The position numbers and the translations under genes are program-made. The notes beneath the pieces were generated by a model that saw only the letters and a program-made list of their open reading frames with translations, had not been told where the DNA came from and made no database searches. From Janthinobacterium sp. LM6 (GTDB taxonomy: Bacteria; Pseudomonadota; Gammaproteobacteria; Burkholderiales; Burkholderiaceae_D): 64,000 nt of DNA. The stretch is taken from positions 1,922,001 to 1,986,000 of the forward strand of contig NZ_CP019510.1 in NCBI RefSeq assembly GCF_002002885.1, written 5' to 3'. Numbering within the stretch: the stretch's first letter is position 1; the number at the start of each line of letters is the position of its first letter. Shown in pieces: positions 20,815 to 30,367 of the stretch.

Positions 20815-20854
20815 GCCCGGGCGCGTACTTGTATAGGCAAGCCTGCGCCCGGGC
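20815..20854 (-). terminator. Possible terminator hairpin after the histidine kinase gene
   Basis: Perfect 10-bp arms GCCCGGGCGC and GCGCCCGGGC around a 20-nt loop, 15 bp past the stop of the 951-residue kinase. There is no strong T-run, so confidence is moderate. Confidence 0.5.
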
Positions 20855-20868
20855 AACGGGGCGGTGGA

Positions 20869-23724
20869 TTAATAGATGCTGGCGGGCGCGGCGCCGTCCA
20901 GCTGGGGCGCCACCAGCGGCAAGTCCAGGGTGAAGCGCGTGCCGGCGGGGCTGCTGGCCACCTGGATGGTGCCGCCCAGCAGGGCCGTGACGATGTTGTA
21001 GCTGATCGACAAACCCAGGCCGCTGCCACCCTGGCCCAGCTTGGTAGTAAAGAAGGGGTCGAAGATGCGCGACAAATGCTGCTCCGCGATGCCGCCGCCA
21101 TTGTCTTCGAAGACGATCCGCACGCGCGCCGCGTCCGCCGTGGCGGACAGGCGCATGCAGCCCGTGCCGACGCCGCCATCGTTGGGCGCGGGGGCGAAGG
21201 CATGCAGCAGCGCATTGTTGATCAGATTGGTGATCACCTGGCCGAACGGGCCAGGATAGCTGTCCATGGCGATGCCGAAGTCGATCTCCATTTCGATGCG
21301 GTGGCCCGAACTGCGGATGCGGTTCATGACGGTGGCGATGATTTCATTGCTTACTTGTTGCAAGTCAAAGCGGCGCCGCTGCTCGGTGGTGCGGTCGACG
21401 GCCACCTGCTTGAAGCTGTTGACCAGGTCGGCCGCGCTGCGCAGGCCGCGCATCACCAGCGCCGACGCCTTGCCCGCATCGTCGATGAAGGCGGCCAGGT
21501 CCGAACGGCGCAGGCCGGGACCGTTCATCAGGCGTTCCACGTCTTCCGTCTTTTGCTGCATGGTGCTGGCGATCAACAGACTGTTGCCGATCGGGGTATT
21601 GAGTTCATGCGCCACGCCGGCCATCAGCGAACCGAGGGCGGCCAGTTTTTCCTGCGATACCAGTTGCGCTTGGGCATCTTGCAATTGCCGGTAGGCGCTG
21701 GCGTTGTCGAGCGCGATGGCGCCATACGCGCACAGCGTGCGGAAGATCAGCCGCTCGCGTTCGCCATATGCGTTGGCGTGGCAGGCCTGCACCGTCATCA
21801 CGCCGAGCACGCGTTCGCCCACCATCAGCGGCACGTACAGCACGCTCTGGTTATGCAGGGTGCCGGGCACCGTGTAGGCGTGGCGGCGCGGCGGCACCTG
21901 GTCGATATACACTTCGCGCCGGCCCAGCAGGCAGCGCACGGAGTAGGCGCGTGGATTGCTCAGTGGAATGGCGTTGTCGGGCAGGGGCCGGCCTGCTTCC
22001 ATGCCATGCGCGCGGCGCAGCTCCGTGCCTGCGGCGTCGAGCATGTAGACGGCGAAGGTGTTGACTGGCAGCAAGGCATGCACGTGGCGGTCGAGCACCT
22101 GGAATACGGCGCTGGCGTCGAGGTGGGTGGTGATTTCCTGGCCGATGGCCGACAGCCGTTCCAGGGTGTCGCTGGTCTGTTGCAGCACTTCGGCGCGCCG
22201 CGCTTCGGAGGCGGCCAGTTCGCGGTGGTGATAGCCTTCCGAGCGCGCATGTTCCGTCTGGTGGTAGACCTGCATGGCGGTGGCGCGGTTGCTGGCTTGC
22301 TGGGTGTGGCTTTTTTCGCGCGCCATGCCTGCATCGAGGGCGATATCGTAGGCGCGCGCATAATCGCCCGCATGCGCGTATTCGCGCGCCAGTGCATCGA
22401 GCAGCTCGCCGGGCGGCGAATAGCCGTCGATGGAGGCGGCCACCTGCAGCGCCTGGTGCAGGAAATGCAGGGCGGGATTGCGTTCCAGCATGTCTGCGGG
22501 CGGGGGCAACTCATGGCGCGCATGCAACATCGACAAGACGCGCAGCGCCGCCACCTGGTGCATGGCGTCACCCTGCGCGGTGGCCAGCTGGCAAGCCCGC
22601 TCGGCCGCCTGCAGCGCCTCGTCCGGACGGTCCAGGTAGGACAGCGCGTGGGCGCTGCCGCGCTGCGCCATGCTGCGGAAATCGGCCTGGCCCAGCGCTT
22701 CGGCGCGCTGCGCCAGCCGGCTGAAGGCGTCGAGCGCCGTGTCGTAGTCGCCCTTGTCCAGGCTCAGTTCGCCCAGGTGGAACAGGGCGTTGGCATAGGT
22801 GCGCGCACCGGACACGGGCGCCAGGATGTGCAGCGCCTGGCGCAGCAAGTCTTCGGCGGCGGTCAGGCGTCCCAGCTTGCGCATGGTTTCGGCCGTATGC
22901 GTCTGGCAGGCGCCGATGCTGCGCGGCCAGCCTGTCGGGCGGGCCAGGTCCAGCGCGCACTGCATCCATTCGAGGGCCGATTCGTTGTCGTTGAGGCTGG
23001 AGAAACAGTCGCCGATATTGATGGCGGCCGTGATGGCGCCGCGCAGCTGGCCGCTTTCCAGCGCCGCCTCGTAGCTTTGCATGTAGTGGCCGGCGGCCGT
23101 GCCCAGGTCGCGCGAGGTGTGCGCCAGCAAGCCGCGGAAGTCATGCACCCAGGCGGCCAGCGGCGCGGACAGCTTGCCGCTGGCGCTGTCGGCCTGGAAG
23201 CGGCTGCCCCAGCGCGCCTGTGCGGCTGGCGCATCGCGCAGCACGGCCCAGCGCGCCGTGGCCGCGTCGGCCAGGCTGGCGCGCATCGCATCGCCGGCGC
23301 CGCGCGCTTGTTCTGCTGCGGCCAGCAGTTCGGCATCGCAGCGGGCATGGTCGCCCCGGTCGACGGCAATCGAGGACAGCAGCCAGTGGGCGTCGGCGCA
23401 GGCGGCGCCGTCGCCGTGCGCGCACAGGATGGCGTGCGCCGCCATGGCCAGGCTTTCGGCCGCATCGAGCGCGCCTTGCAGCCATGCCACTTCCGCCTGC
23501 ACCAGTTGCAATCGTGCCTGCGCGAGCGCCAGGGCGGGGGGCGGCAGCTGGGCCTGGGGCAGCAAGGCTGCCGCTTCGGCCGCATGCTGCAGCGCCTGTG
23601 CGCAGTTGCGCTGGCGCAAATGCCATGCCAGCCGCATCAGCAAGGGCAGGCGCTCCAGGGCGCGCAATGGCCGCAGTGTATCTTCCCACTGTGCAATGTC
23701 ATGTTCGAGTGCGAACATTTCCAT
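20869..23724 (-). CDS. Sensor histidine kinase with TPR-like N-terminus and GAF domain
   Basis: 951 residues. Residues about 1-450 are an alpha-helical, Ala-rich array of TPR-like repeats (for example NIGDCFSSLNDNESALEWM, NALFHLGELSLDKGDYDTAL). A coiled segment is followed by a GAF domain (about 530-680). The kinase core follows: H-box VAHELNTPIGN with H706, N-box NLINNALLHAF, G-boxes EDNGGGI and GSGLGLSISYNIV, and an FDPFFTTK motif. No transmembrane helices or signal peptide are visible, so it senses a cytosolic signal. There is no receiver domain and no response-regulator gene beside it, so it is an orphan kinase. The 5' end starts at ATG 23724. Confidence 0.9.
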   Translation of the reverse strand: MEMFALEHDIAQWEDTLRPLRALERLPLLMRLAWHLRQRNCAQALQHAAEAAALLPQAQLPPPALALAQARLQLVQAEVAWLQGALDAAESLAMAAHAILCAHGDGAACADAHWLLSSIAVDRGDHARCDAELLAAAEQARGAGDAMRASLADAATARWAVLRDAPAAQARWGSRFQADSASGKLSAPLAAWVHDFRGLLAHTSRDLGTAAGHYMQSYEAALESGQLRGAITAAINIGDCFSSLNDNESALEWMQCALDLARPTGWPRSIGACQTHTAETMRKLGRLTAAEDLLRQALHILAPVSGARTYANALFHLGELSLDKGDYDTALDAFSRLAQRAEALGQADFRSMAQRGSAHALSYLDRPDEALQAAERACQLATAQGDAMHQVAALRVLSMLHARHELPPPADMLERNPALHFLHQALQVAASIDGYSPPGELLDALAREYAHAGDYARAYDIALDAGMAREKSHTQQASNRATAMQVYHQTEHARSEGYHHRELAASEARRAEVLQQTSDTLERLSAIGQEITTHLDASAVFQVLDRHVHALLPVNTFAVYMLDAAGTELRRAHGMEAGRPLPDNAIPLSNPRAYSVRCLLGRREVYIDQVPPRRHAYTVPGTLHNQSVLYVPLMVGERVLGVMTVQACHANAYGERERLIFRTLCAYGAIALDNASAYRQLQDAQAQLVSQEKLAALGSLMAGVAHELNTPIGNSLLIASTMQQKTEDVERLMNGPGLRRSDLAAFIDDAGKASALVMRGLRSAADLVNSFKQVAVDRTTEQRRRFDLQQVSNEIIATVMNRIRSSGHRIEMEIDFGIAMDSYPGPFGQVITNLINNALLHAFAPAPNDGGVGTGCMRLSATADAARVRIVFEDNGGGIAEQHLSRIFDPFFTTKLGQGGSGLGLSISYNIVTALLGGTIQVASSPAGTRFTLDLPLVAPQLDGAAPASIY

Positions 23725-23866
23725 CCGAAATCTCCCGCAAGGCGATGGTGTTGGCCAGCGGCCAGTGACACCTTATTGGATCGCATTGTAAGCTGCATCG
23801 GATGCAGTTGTTTGGTCGACTCGACAGTATTTTTTTGCGCGCCCTTTCAGGCGGCGCAAAGCAGGC

Positions 23867-23904
23867 GGGGCGTGCACCCGCCCCTGCCGGCTGATGCACG
23901 CCCC
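23867..23904 (-). terminator. Possible terminator hairpin
   Basis: Perfect 10-bp arms GGGGCGTGCA and TGCACGCCCC, 33 bp after the stop of the small exported protein gene. There is no T-run, so it may instead be another structured element. Confidence 0.35.
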
Positions 23905-23937
23905 GTGGACAGGCGGCCGTTTGCCGTGCCGCTTGTG

Positions 23938-24354
23938 CTAGCGGCCGGCGAAGTGCACGGTACTGGCCGTTTCGCCAGCCTTGGCGACGGCGCCCGGAAT
24001 ATTGTTCAGTCCGGTAATGGCGATGACGTCGCCAGCGTTGCGAAATTCCATGCGGGTGCCGCTGGCCGTTTCAAAGACGCCCGGCGCGCGGCCGAACAGT
24101 TCCACTTCGGGCTGCCCCTTGATTTGCGTGAAATAGCGGTTGACTTGCTGGCGCAGCAGCAAGGTATCGCCCGTGTCGAGCTGGTAGCTGTTGCCGTACT
24201 GGCTGAATTCCTGCGGCGCCAGTTTATAGACCTTGCCGGAAACCTGGACCTTGTCCTGTTCGCCGATTTCCAGCGCATTGGCGCTGAGGCAAGACAGGCC
24301 GAGGACGAGTGCGGCGCTACCGAGGGCGAGGGTATGCGAGAACGATGCTTTCAT
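23938..24354 (-). CDS. Small exported protein of unknown function
   Basis: 138 residues. A Sec signal peptide is clear: MKASF, then a hydrophobic stretch of about 17 residues, with likely cleavage after SANA (about residue 27). The mature part is about 110 residues, acidic to neutral, without cysteines; it contains GRAPGVFETASGTRMEF and ends TASTVHFAGR. Probably periplasmic. I do not recognise the family. It stands alone, 213 bp upstream of the histidine kinase gene start. Confidence 0.75.
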   Translation of the reverse strand: MKASFSHTLALGSAALVLGLSCLSANALEIGEQDKVQVSGKVYKLAPQEFSQYGNSYQLDTGDTLLLRQQVNRYFTQIKGQPEVELFGRAPGVFETASGTRMEFRNAGDVIAITGLNNIPGAVAKAGETASTVHFAGR

Positions 24355-24602
24355 GATTTCACCTTGTGATCGAGATGCTGGTTGGAGTTAGACCAATGTT
24401 GTCTCCAGCAGGTTCGCTGGCGGGGACAATGCCAAGGTAGCAAGCGTGGGGGCGCCATGCCAGCATCAAGCGATGAAACGCCGGAATCTGGCGCTGAAAC
24501 GCGAAATCAGGCGACGGATGGTTTTGGAATGAATGGGAGAAAGCAGGCTCTGCCGCAGAATTTAATTCTGTTTAATTAGCGGTGGTAAACTTTTTATCGG
24601 TT

Positions 24603-24629
24603 TGGCGCCCGCCTCGACAACGGGCGCCA
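24603..24629 (-). terminator. Possible terminator of the rsgA operon
   Basis: Perfect 9-bp arms TGGCGCCCG and CGGGCGCCA with a 9-nt loop, immediately past the rsgA stop. No strong T-run on the minus strand (AACCGATAAAAAG follows). Confidence 0.5.
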
Positions 24630-24636
24630 GGCGCGT

Positions 24637-25542
24637 TCAATACAGCGTTTGCGCCGATTCGTGCAGCAGCTGGCCATACAGGGTATGGCGCATCTTGGCG
24701 ATCTTGCCTTCAGACAAGGCTTGCAGGATGGCGCATTGCGGCTCGATCAGGTGGCGGCAGTTATAGAACTTGCAACCGCCGAGGTAGGGCTGGAATTCGC
24801 GGAAGGCCCGCTCCAGCATGCCCTCGGACAAGTGGTACAGGCCGAATTCCTGGAAGCCGGGCGAATCGATGATGGAGCTGTGCGCACCCAGCTCGTCGAG
24901 CTTGTACAGGCGCGTAAAGGTCGTCGTGTGCTTGCCCGTGTCGAGCGCGGCCGAGATTTCGCGCACGGCGATGTCCGCGTCCGGCACCAGCAGGTTGATC
25001 AATGACGACTTGCCCATGCCCGACTGGCCGATGAGGATGGACGACTGCCCCGCCAGCAGCGGCGCCAGAGTGGCCACGGCGTGTTCCGGTTCGGCGCGCG
25101 CCGATACTTCATCGACGGGATAGCCCATCGATGAATACGGCAGCAGGCGTTCGCGGGCGCGCTCCAGCGAAGCGGTCACGTCCGTCTTGTTGAGGATGAT
25201 GCGCGCCTCGATGCCGGCCGCGTCGGCCGCCACCAGCGAGCGCGAGATCAGGTCGTCGGCAAAGCCCGGCTCCGTCGCCACGACGATGAACAACTGCGTC
25301 AGGTTGGCCGCCAGCAGCTTCGATTTGTACTGGTCCGAGCGGTACAGCAGGGTCTTGCGTTCCTCGATGCGGTCAATGACAGCCTGGTCGTTGGACGTGC
25401 GCGTCAGGTGCACGATGTCGCCCACGGCCACATTGGTTTTCTTGCCGCGCGTTACGCATTGCAGCTTGGCGCCGTCCACGTCGGCCAGGTAATGGCGGCC
25501 GTGGGCGGCGATGATGACGCCCGTCAACTTGCCTTCGCTCAT
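24637..25542 (-). CDS. rsgA: Small ribosomal subunit biogenesis GTPase RsgA
   Basis: 301 residues. RsgA is a circularly permuted GTPase that assists late maturation of the 30S subunit. The motif order is permuted as expected: G4 LNKTD, then G1 GQSGMGKSS, then G3 DSPG. An OB-fold precedes (about 1-70). A zinc site C-x4-C-x-H-x5-C is seen in [14 protein letters not shown]. The ATG at 25542 overlaps the phhB stop by four bases. The frame stays open further upstream, but that region codes for phhB. Confidence 0.96.
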   Translation of the reverse strand: MSEGKLTGVIIAAHGRHYLADVDGAKLQCVTRGKKTNVAVGDIVHLTRTSNDQAVIDRIEERKTLLYRSDQYKSKLLAANLTQLFIVVATEPGFADDLISRSLVAADAAGIEARIILNKTDVTASLERARERLLPYSSMGYPVDEVSARAEPEHAVATLAPLLAGQSSILIGQSGMGKSSLINLLVPDADIAVREISAALDTGKHTTTFTRLYKLDELGAHSSIIDSPGFQEFGLYHLSEGMLERAFREFQPYLGGCKFYNCRHLIEPQCAILQALSEGKIAKMRHTLYGQLLHESAQTLY

Positions 25543-25904
25543 GGGGCCACCTGGCTGCTCTGGTAGATGAGGTCTGCCTTGGCGGCGCAGATGAAGTCGT
25601 TTTCGGACAGGCCGCCGGCGCCATGGTTGACCGAGTGCGTGTCGTAGCGCACGGCGCAGGTTTTGTAAGTAATGATGAGCTCCGGATGGTGGTCTTGCGT
25701 ATGGGTCATATAGGCCAGGGCGTTCACGAACGCCAGGGTCTGGTAGTAATTCTTGAAGCCGAAGTCGCGACACAGCTTGCCATTTTGCAAGTTCCATTGC
25801 GGCAGCAGGGCGTGCAGGGTGGCAATGTCCGTGTCGCCCAGCGCCTGCTGGCGCGGTGCGCAGGACAGTTGGGCCAGGTCTTGCGAAGTCGATGGCGTAT
25901 TCAT
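25539..25904 (-). CDS. phhB: 4a-hydroxytetrahydrobiopterin dehydratase (pterin-4a-carbinolamine dehydratase)
   Basis: 121 residues, usual length. It dehydrates 4a-hydroxytetrahydrobiopterin formed by aromatic amino acid hydroxylases. The family core [20 protein letters not shown], with the following THSVNH and a later aspartate, is intact. No phhA (phenylalanine hydroxylase) lies in the window. It is sandwiched by four-base overlaps between the M48 protease and rsgA, so all three should be translated from one mRNA. Confidence 0.93.
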   Translation of the reverse strand: MNTPSTSQDLAQLSCAPRQQALGDTDIATLHALLPQWNLQNGKLCRDFGFKNYYQTLAFVNALAYMTHTQDHHPELIITYKTCAVRYDTHSVNHGAGGLSENDFICAAKADLIYQSSQVAP

Positions 25905-27181
25905 GTCGTAGCCCCTTTCAGGTGGCGGATGCGCACGCTGGCCGGCGGGTGGCTATCGTAGAAGGCCGAGTGCAGCGGGTCGGGCGTCAGGGTCGACGCA
26001 TTGTCTTCATACATTTTGACGAGCGCCGAGACCAGGTCGTCCGCCTGCGTGTGCGTGGCGGCAAAGGCGTCGGCTTCGAATTCATGCTTGCGCGAGCTGA
26101 GCGAGGTCAACGGTCCCAGCAGGAAAGTGAATACCGGCAAGGCCAGCATGAACAGCAGCAGCGCCAGCGCATCCGTCGGCTGGCCCGTCAGCGCCAGGGC
26201 GACAGGGTCGACGCCCAGGCCCGCGTAAAACCATGGCTGCGTCTTCAGGAAGCCCAGCAGCGCGAGGAAACCCAGCGAGATGACGAACATCATGGCGATG
26301 CGCTTGACGATGTGCTTGAGCTTGAAGTGGCCCAGTTCATGCGCCAGCACGGCTTCGATTTCCTGCGGCGCCAGGCGCGACAGCAGGGTGTCGAAGAAGA
26401 CGATGCGCTTGTTGGCGCCAAAGCCCGAGAAATACGCATTGCCGTGGGCGCTGCGCTTCGAGCCATCCATGACGAACAGGCCTTTCGAGGCGAAACCCAC
26501 GCGTTGCATCAAGCCTTCGATGCGGCTTTTCAGCGCTTCGTCGGCCAGCGGCGTGAATTTGTTGAACAGGGGGGCGATGACGGTCGGAAACAGCACCATT
26601 ATCAGCAACTGGAAGCCGCTCCAGACGAACCACGCGTACAGCCACCACAGGTCGCCCGACTTGGCCATCAGGGTCAGCACGACCCAGATCAGCGGCAGGC
26701 CGATGGCCGCGCCCAGGCCCACGCCCTTGAGCATGTCCGTGAAGAACAGCTTGCGCGCCATGGTATTGAAGCCGAAGCGCTGCTCCAGCACGAACTGGCG
26801 GTAGTAATCGAAGGGCAGGTCGATCAGGCCGGAAATGGCGGCAAAGGCGGCGATCAGGCCGATCTGGTACAGCATGGGCGAGCCAGAGCCCATCCATTCA
26901 TGCAGGTGCAGCGCCAGCCATTGCAGGCCGCCCAGCAAGGTAAAACCGATCAGCACGGCATAGTTGACCAGCAAGGTCAGCAAGCCGAATTTGGTCTTCG
27001 CCACCGTGTAGTCGGCCGCCTTCTGGTGCGCGGCCAGCGGGATCTTTTCCGCGAATTCGGGCGGAACAAAGGCGCGGTGGGCCAGCACGTGGCGAATCTG
27101 CCGCGAAGCGAGCCAGAAGCGCACGGCCAGGGTCAAAACGAGGACGGATACAAACAAAATCGAAAACGCGAGTGAATACAT
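25901..27181 (-). CDS. M48 family membrane metalloprotease (Ste24/CAAX-protease-like)
   Basis: 426 residues with about seven hydrophobic segments. The zinc motif HELGH lies in [18 protein letters not shown] (about residue 280), and the third zinc-ligand region is [10 protein letters not shown] (about 360). The architecture matches Ste24-type CAAX prenyl proteases. In bacteria, which lack most prenylated proteins, the substrates are unclear; membrane protein quality control is a reasonable guess. It is the first gene of the M48-phhB-rsgA set and divergent from orn with 56 bp between. Confidence 0.9.
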   Translation of the reverse strand: MYSLAFSILFVSVLVLTLAVRFWLASRQIRHVLAHRAFVPPEFAEKIPLAAHQKAADYTVAKTKFGLLTLLVNYAVLIGFTLLGGLQWLALHLHEWMGSGSPMLYQIGLIAAFAAISGLIDLPFDYYRQFVLEQRFGFNTMARKLFFTDMLKGVGLGAAIGLPLIWVVLTLMAKSGDLWWLYAWFVWSGFQLLIMVLFPTVIAPLFNKFTPLADEALKSRIEGLMQRVGFASKGLFVMDGSKRSAHGNAYFSGFGANKRIVFFDTLLSRLAPQEIEAVLAHELGHFKLKHIVKRIAMMFVISLGFLALLGFLKTQPWFYAGLGVDPVALALTGQPTDALALLLFMLALPVFTFLLGPLTSLSSRKHEFEADAFAATHTQADDLVSALVKMYEDNASTLTPDPLHSAFYDSHPPASVRIRHLKGATT

Positions 27182-27237
27182 TCTGTGCCTGTGAGAAAAT
27201 GGCTGATTATTTAGTTTGATTAGGCCAAGAGAGAATT

Positions 27238-27834
27238 ATGTCACAAGCGACCGACTTAACTGCATCCACCCCCGCACCCGCCGTGCCCGCACGTCCCAAT
27301 GAGATGAATCTGGTCTGGGTCGACATGGAAATGACGGGCCTGGAGCCCGATACTGACCGCATCATCGAGGTGGCGGTGGTGGTGACGGACATGCACTTGA
27401 ACCTGCTGGCCGAAGGCCCCGTGTTTGTGATTCATCAATCGGATGAAACCCTGAACAAGATGGATGCCTGGAACAAGGGCACGCACGGCCGCTCGGGCCT
27501 GATCGACAAGGTCAAGGCGTCGACCGTGACGGAAGCGCAGGCGGAAGCGGAATTGATCGCGTTCCTGAAAAAATACGTGCCAGCTGGCAAGTCGCCCATG
27601 TGCGGCAACACCATCGGCCAGGACCGCCGCTTCATGGTGCGCGGCATGCCGAAGCTGGAAGCGTTCTTCCACTATCGCAATGTTGACGTATCGACATTGA
27701 AAGAGCTGTGCAAGCGTTGGAAGCCGGAAATCGCCACCGGTTTCAAGAAGCACCAGAAGCACACGGCCCTGGCCGATATCCTCGAATCGATCGAAGAGCT
27801 TAAGTACTACCGCGAGCATTTCATCAAGTTATAA
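27238..27834 (+). CDS. orn: Oligoribonuclease
   Basis: 198 residues. Orn is a DEDDh 3'-5' exoribonuclease that degrades di- and short oligoribonucleotides, including pGpG from cyclic di-GMP breakdown. Motifs: [18 protein letters not shown] (DxE), [13 protein letters not shown] (third acid region), and [15 protein letters not shown] (H and D of motif III). The N-terminus has about 20 extra residues rich in Ala and Pro. The stop codon overlaps that of the convergent gene within TTATAA (27829-27834). Confidence 0.96.
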   Translation: MSQATDLTASTPAPAVPARPNEMNLVWVDMEMTGLEPDTDRIIEVAVVVTDMHLNLLAEGPVFVIHQSDETLNKMDAWNKGTHGRSGLIDKVKASTVTEAQAEAELIAFLKKYVPAGKSPMCGNTIGQDRRFMVRGMPKLEAFFHYRNVDVSTLKELCKRWKPEIATGFKKHQKHTALADILESIEELKYYREHFIKL

Positions 27835-28176
27835 CTTTTCGTATGTTCCAAAGGCGAGGGCGGACCAAACACCATCCTCGCCTTGCCACTGCAGCGCAAA
27901 CGGTCCCGTTTGCCGCAAGCCCGTGATCCACACTGTCTCGCCAGGTTCGCGGAAATATGCCGTGCACTGGCCGAACGGCTGTCCCAGCCGGCACAGCACC
28001 AATCCTTCGCCCGCCACGGCGCACCATTGCTCATTGATGTCGATCAAGGCCACGGCCGGGTCGCCATAGAACTCGCCCAGGCTGGCTTGCCGGCCATCGG
28101 CCGCCGTCACCCTGGCATGTTCGTAGTCATGCTGGACAATAAATCGGGCGCTGTGCGCCAGTTCCGTGCTCGTCAT
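27829..28176 (-). CDS. Conserved-looking small protein of unknown function, coupled to LysR gene
   Basis: 115 residues, soluble, no signal peptide or membrane segment. It reads as a compact beta-rich domain with [37 protein letters not shown] and C-terminal [12 protein letters not shown] do not recognise the family. The ATG at 28176 overlaps the upstream LysR gene stop (ATGA), so the two are translationally coupled. Its stop TAA shares the palindrome TTATAA with the orn stop. Confidence 0.75.
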   Translation of the reverse strand: MTSTELAHSARFIVQHDYEHARVTAADGRQASLGEFYGDPAVALIDINEQWCAVAGEGLVLCRLGQPFGQCTAYFREPGETVWITGLRQTGPFALQWQGEDGVWSALAFGTYEKL

Positions 28177-29117
28177 GCTGTCTCCACGGTAGGCCAGACG
28201 GTTTCCTGGTCGGCGCGCGCTTCGGCGATCAGCCATTCGCAGAAGGCGTGCACGAGGGGCCGCGTTTCCGCCTGGGGCGAGCGCAGCAGGTAATAGCAGT
28301 GGGGGCCGCGCACGGCGTGTTCGAACACGCGCACCAGGCGGCCCGAACGCAGGTCGTCGCCGATCAGGGGGCTGGCGGCGATGGCCACGCCCTGGCCGCT
28401 GGCGGCCGCGTCCAGGCACAGATACGTGTGCGAAAAGCGCGCGCCGCTGTTGCCGCTATTGCCGCTGTAATGCACGCCGCAGCTGTGCAGCCAGCGCGTC
28501 CAGTCGATTTCGCCGGGCAGGTGCACTTCCGGTTCGTCGTGCAGCAGCGGGTAGCGCAGCAGGTCGGCGGGCTGGCGCAGGCTGGCCGCGTTGGCGCGGA
28601 AATCGGGGCTGCAGACGGCGGAAAACCATTCTTCCATCAATAGATCCACTTTCAGGCCCGGATAGCGGCCCGGTCCCAGGCGGATGGCCACGTCCACGCC
28701 ATCGCGCGCCAGGTCGACCGGGTGCATCGAGGCCAGCACGCGCAGTTCGATCTGCGGATAGCGGTCGCGCAGGCGGCCCAGGCGCGGCATCAGCCAGCGC
28801 GAGACGAGCGAACTGGTGGCCGTCACCGTCACCACCTTGTCGTCGCCCTGGCGCCGCGCCTGCTCGGAGACGTCGGCCAGCTGGTTGAGTATCGGCCCCA
28901 GCGAGGCCGCATAGCGCTGGCCGGCGTTGGTCAGCACCACGCCGCGCGGCATGCGCTGGAACAGCACGATGCCGAGCCACGCTTCCAGCTGTTTTACGTG
29001 GTGGCCGATGGCGCCGGCCGAGACATGCAATTCTTCGCCCGCGCGCTGGAAGCCTTCATGGCGGGCAGCCGCCTCGAAGGCGTGCAGGGCGGCGAGCGGG
29101 GGCAAGGGACGTGACAT
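28173..29117 (-). CDS. LysR-family transcriptional regulator (GcvA-like)
   Basis: 314 residues. The N-terminal winged helix-turn-helix is at about 6-65 (LAALHAFEAAARHEGFQRAG, then SAGAIGHHVKQLE). The effector-binding domain is about 95-300. The ATG at 29117 (MSRPLPPLAALHAFE) matches GcvA-type starts; the frame stays open further upstream but without domain content. A short in-frame repeat YSGNSGNSG lies in the effector domain. It is divergent from the EamA transporter and is the likely regulator of it. Confidence 0.9.
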   Translation of the reverse strand: MSRPLPPLAALHAFEAAARHEGFQRAGEELHVSAGAIGHHVKQLEAWLGIVLFQRMPRGVVLTNAGQRYAASLGPILNQLADVSEQARRQGDDKVVTVTATSSLVSRWLMPRLGRLRDRYPQIELRVLASMHPVDLARDGVDVAIRLGPGRYPGLKVDLLMEEWFSAVCSPDFRANAASLRQPADLLRYPLLHDEPEVHLPGEIDWTRWLHSCGVHYSGNSGNSGARFSHTYLCLDAAASGQGVAIAASPLIGDDLRSGRLVRVFEHAVRGPHCYYLLRSPQAETRPLVHAFCEWLIAEARADQETVWPTVETA

Positions 29118-29244
29118 GGCACTCTTCAAGAGATTGAGCCTCAGTAATATTCGGCCTATCCGTGAAGAATATTGGTTTGTTTCATTTTGCGCAAGCGAAT
29201 ATGATGCCGTCACTGCGTGAAGTGACCCGCAATAGGATTCACGC

Positions 29245-29346
29245 ATGCAGTATCCCCCAGTCTTGCCATTCATTTATATTTACAACGCCTGGGAAAACCG
29301 TCGCGACGCGCAGCAGGTTTTCCCTGACGTACTCAAAGAGGTCTAG
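29245..29346 (+). CDS. Candidate small ORF (33 codons) preceding the EamA transporter gene
   Basis: ATG at 29245 to TAG at 29346, encoding 33 residues starting MQYPPVLPFIYIYNAWENR and ending DVLKEV. An ATAGGA lies 9 nt upstream of the start. The stop is 2 bp before the EamA ATG, and the last codons (AAAGAGGTC) hold the Shine-Dalgarno of the transporter gene. It could be a coupled leader peptide or a true small protein. No family recognised. Confidence 0.4.
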   Translation: MQYPPVLPFIYIYNAWENRRDAQQVFPDVLKEV

Positions 29347-29348
29347 TC

Positions 29349-30248
29349 ATGTCTGATCGCCGCGCTGTTGCGCTGGTGTTGCTGTCGGCCGCCGGTTTCG
29401 GCAGTTCCGCAGTGTTTGCCAAGGCGGCGTATGCGTCCGGGGTCAACCCGTCGACCATGCTGGCCTTGCGTTTCGTCATCGCCGCCATGCTGTTGCTGCC
29501 GCTCGTGTGGCTGGGCGGCTGGCGCTTGCCGCGCGGCCGCCTGCTGGCCGGCTACATGCTGATGGGCCTGATGTACACGGCGCAGTCGCAAGGCTATTTC
29601 AATGCCCTCATGTATGCCAGCAGCGGCCTGTGCGGCATGTTGCTGTATGTGTATCCCGTGCTGGTGACGATCCTGGCGCTGGCGCTGGGCTGGGAAAAGC
29701 TGGACCGCCGCATGCTGGTGCTGATGGCGCTGGCGATTGCCGGCATGGCCATCACCCTGGGCGGCAAGCTGCAGGGCCAGCCCATCGGCATCGCCCTGGC
29801 CTTGATGGCCGCCGGCGTGTACGCCGTGTACATTCTGTTTGGCAACAGCCTGTCGAAAAGCCGCGAGAATATTCACCCATTGGCCGCTTGCGTGGTGATC
29901 CTGGGCACGGCAGGCTTGTCGAACAGCGCGATTGCCTTGTGGCAAGGCGTGTCCTTGCCGGGCACGGCGACGGGCTGGCTGGCCGTCAGCGCCATCGCCC
30001 TGTTCTCGACGGCCATCGCGATTGCCGCCTTCTTTGCCGGCGTGGCGCAGATCGGCGCAGCCAAGGCGTCCATCATTTCCACGTTCGAACCCGTCATCAC
30101 GATGGCGTTCGGCGTGACCTTGCTGAAAGAATCCGTCAGCGGCACGCAATTGCTGGGCGGCGCCATGGTCCTGGCCGCCGTGGTATTGCTGGCGCAGCGC
30201 CCCACGGCGAAACCGGCATCCATGCCGGCGGTACAGGCCAGCGCCTGA
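29349..30248 (+). CDS. EamA/DMT-family inner-membrane transporter
   Basis: 299 residues with ten hydrophobic segments in two five-helix halves, the EamA (DUF6) duplicate. The C-terminal half contains STFEPVITMAFGVTLLKE, a typical EamA feature. Such proteins export or import amino acids, nucleosides or other small metabolites; the substrate cannot be told. It is preceded by AGAGG 8 nt before the ATG and by a 33-codon small ORF, and faces a divergent LysR gene. Confidence 0.88.
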   Translation: MSDRRAVALVLLSAAGFGSSAVFAKAAYASGVNPSTMLALRFVIAAMLLLPLVWLGGWRLPRGRLLAGYMLMGLMYTAQSQGYFNALMYASSGLCGMLLYVYPVLVTILALALGWEKLDRRMLVLMALAIAGMAITLGGKLQGQPIGIALALMAAGVYAVYILFGNSLSKSRENIHPLAACVVILGTAGLSNSAIALWQGVSLPGTATGWLAVSAIALFSTAIAIAAFFAGVAQIGAAKASIISTFEPVITMAFGVTLLKESVSGTQLLGGAMVLAAVVLLAQRPTAKPASMPAVQASA

Positions 30249-30301
30249 GTTCAACGCTGACATTTTCTCAACACTGATCAGTTGTATCGATCGGTCTCCT
30301 T

Positions 30302-30339
30302 TGCGCTGCGACGGGTTTCCTGTCGCGGCGTTTTTTTTG
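30302..30339 (+). terminator. Terminator after EamA gene
   Basis: Hairpin GCTGCGACGGG/CCTGTCGCGGC followed by eight T. It separates the EamA gene from the Fur-regulated haem operon. Confidence 0.9.
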
Positions 30340-30367
30340 CGCGTAATTTTTTTCACATAAATAAGCA

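Noticed and set aside
21076..24369. Very long open frame on the plus strand opposite the histidine kinase gene
   Set aside because: High-GC antisense shadow. The opposite strand carries a clear kinase with all motifs; the plus-strand product has no domain and His/Gln/Gly-rich composition typical of an antisense frame.
28430..28475. Tandem GNSGNS coding repeat in the LysR gene as a phase-variable tract
   Set aside because: Only about two to three imperfect 9-bp units in frame, too few for strand-slippage switching, and changes would keep the frame.
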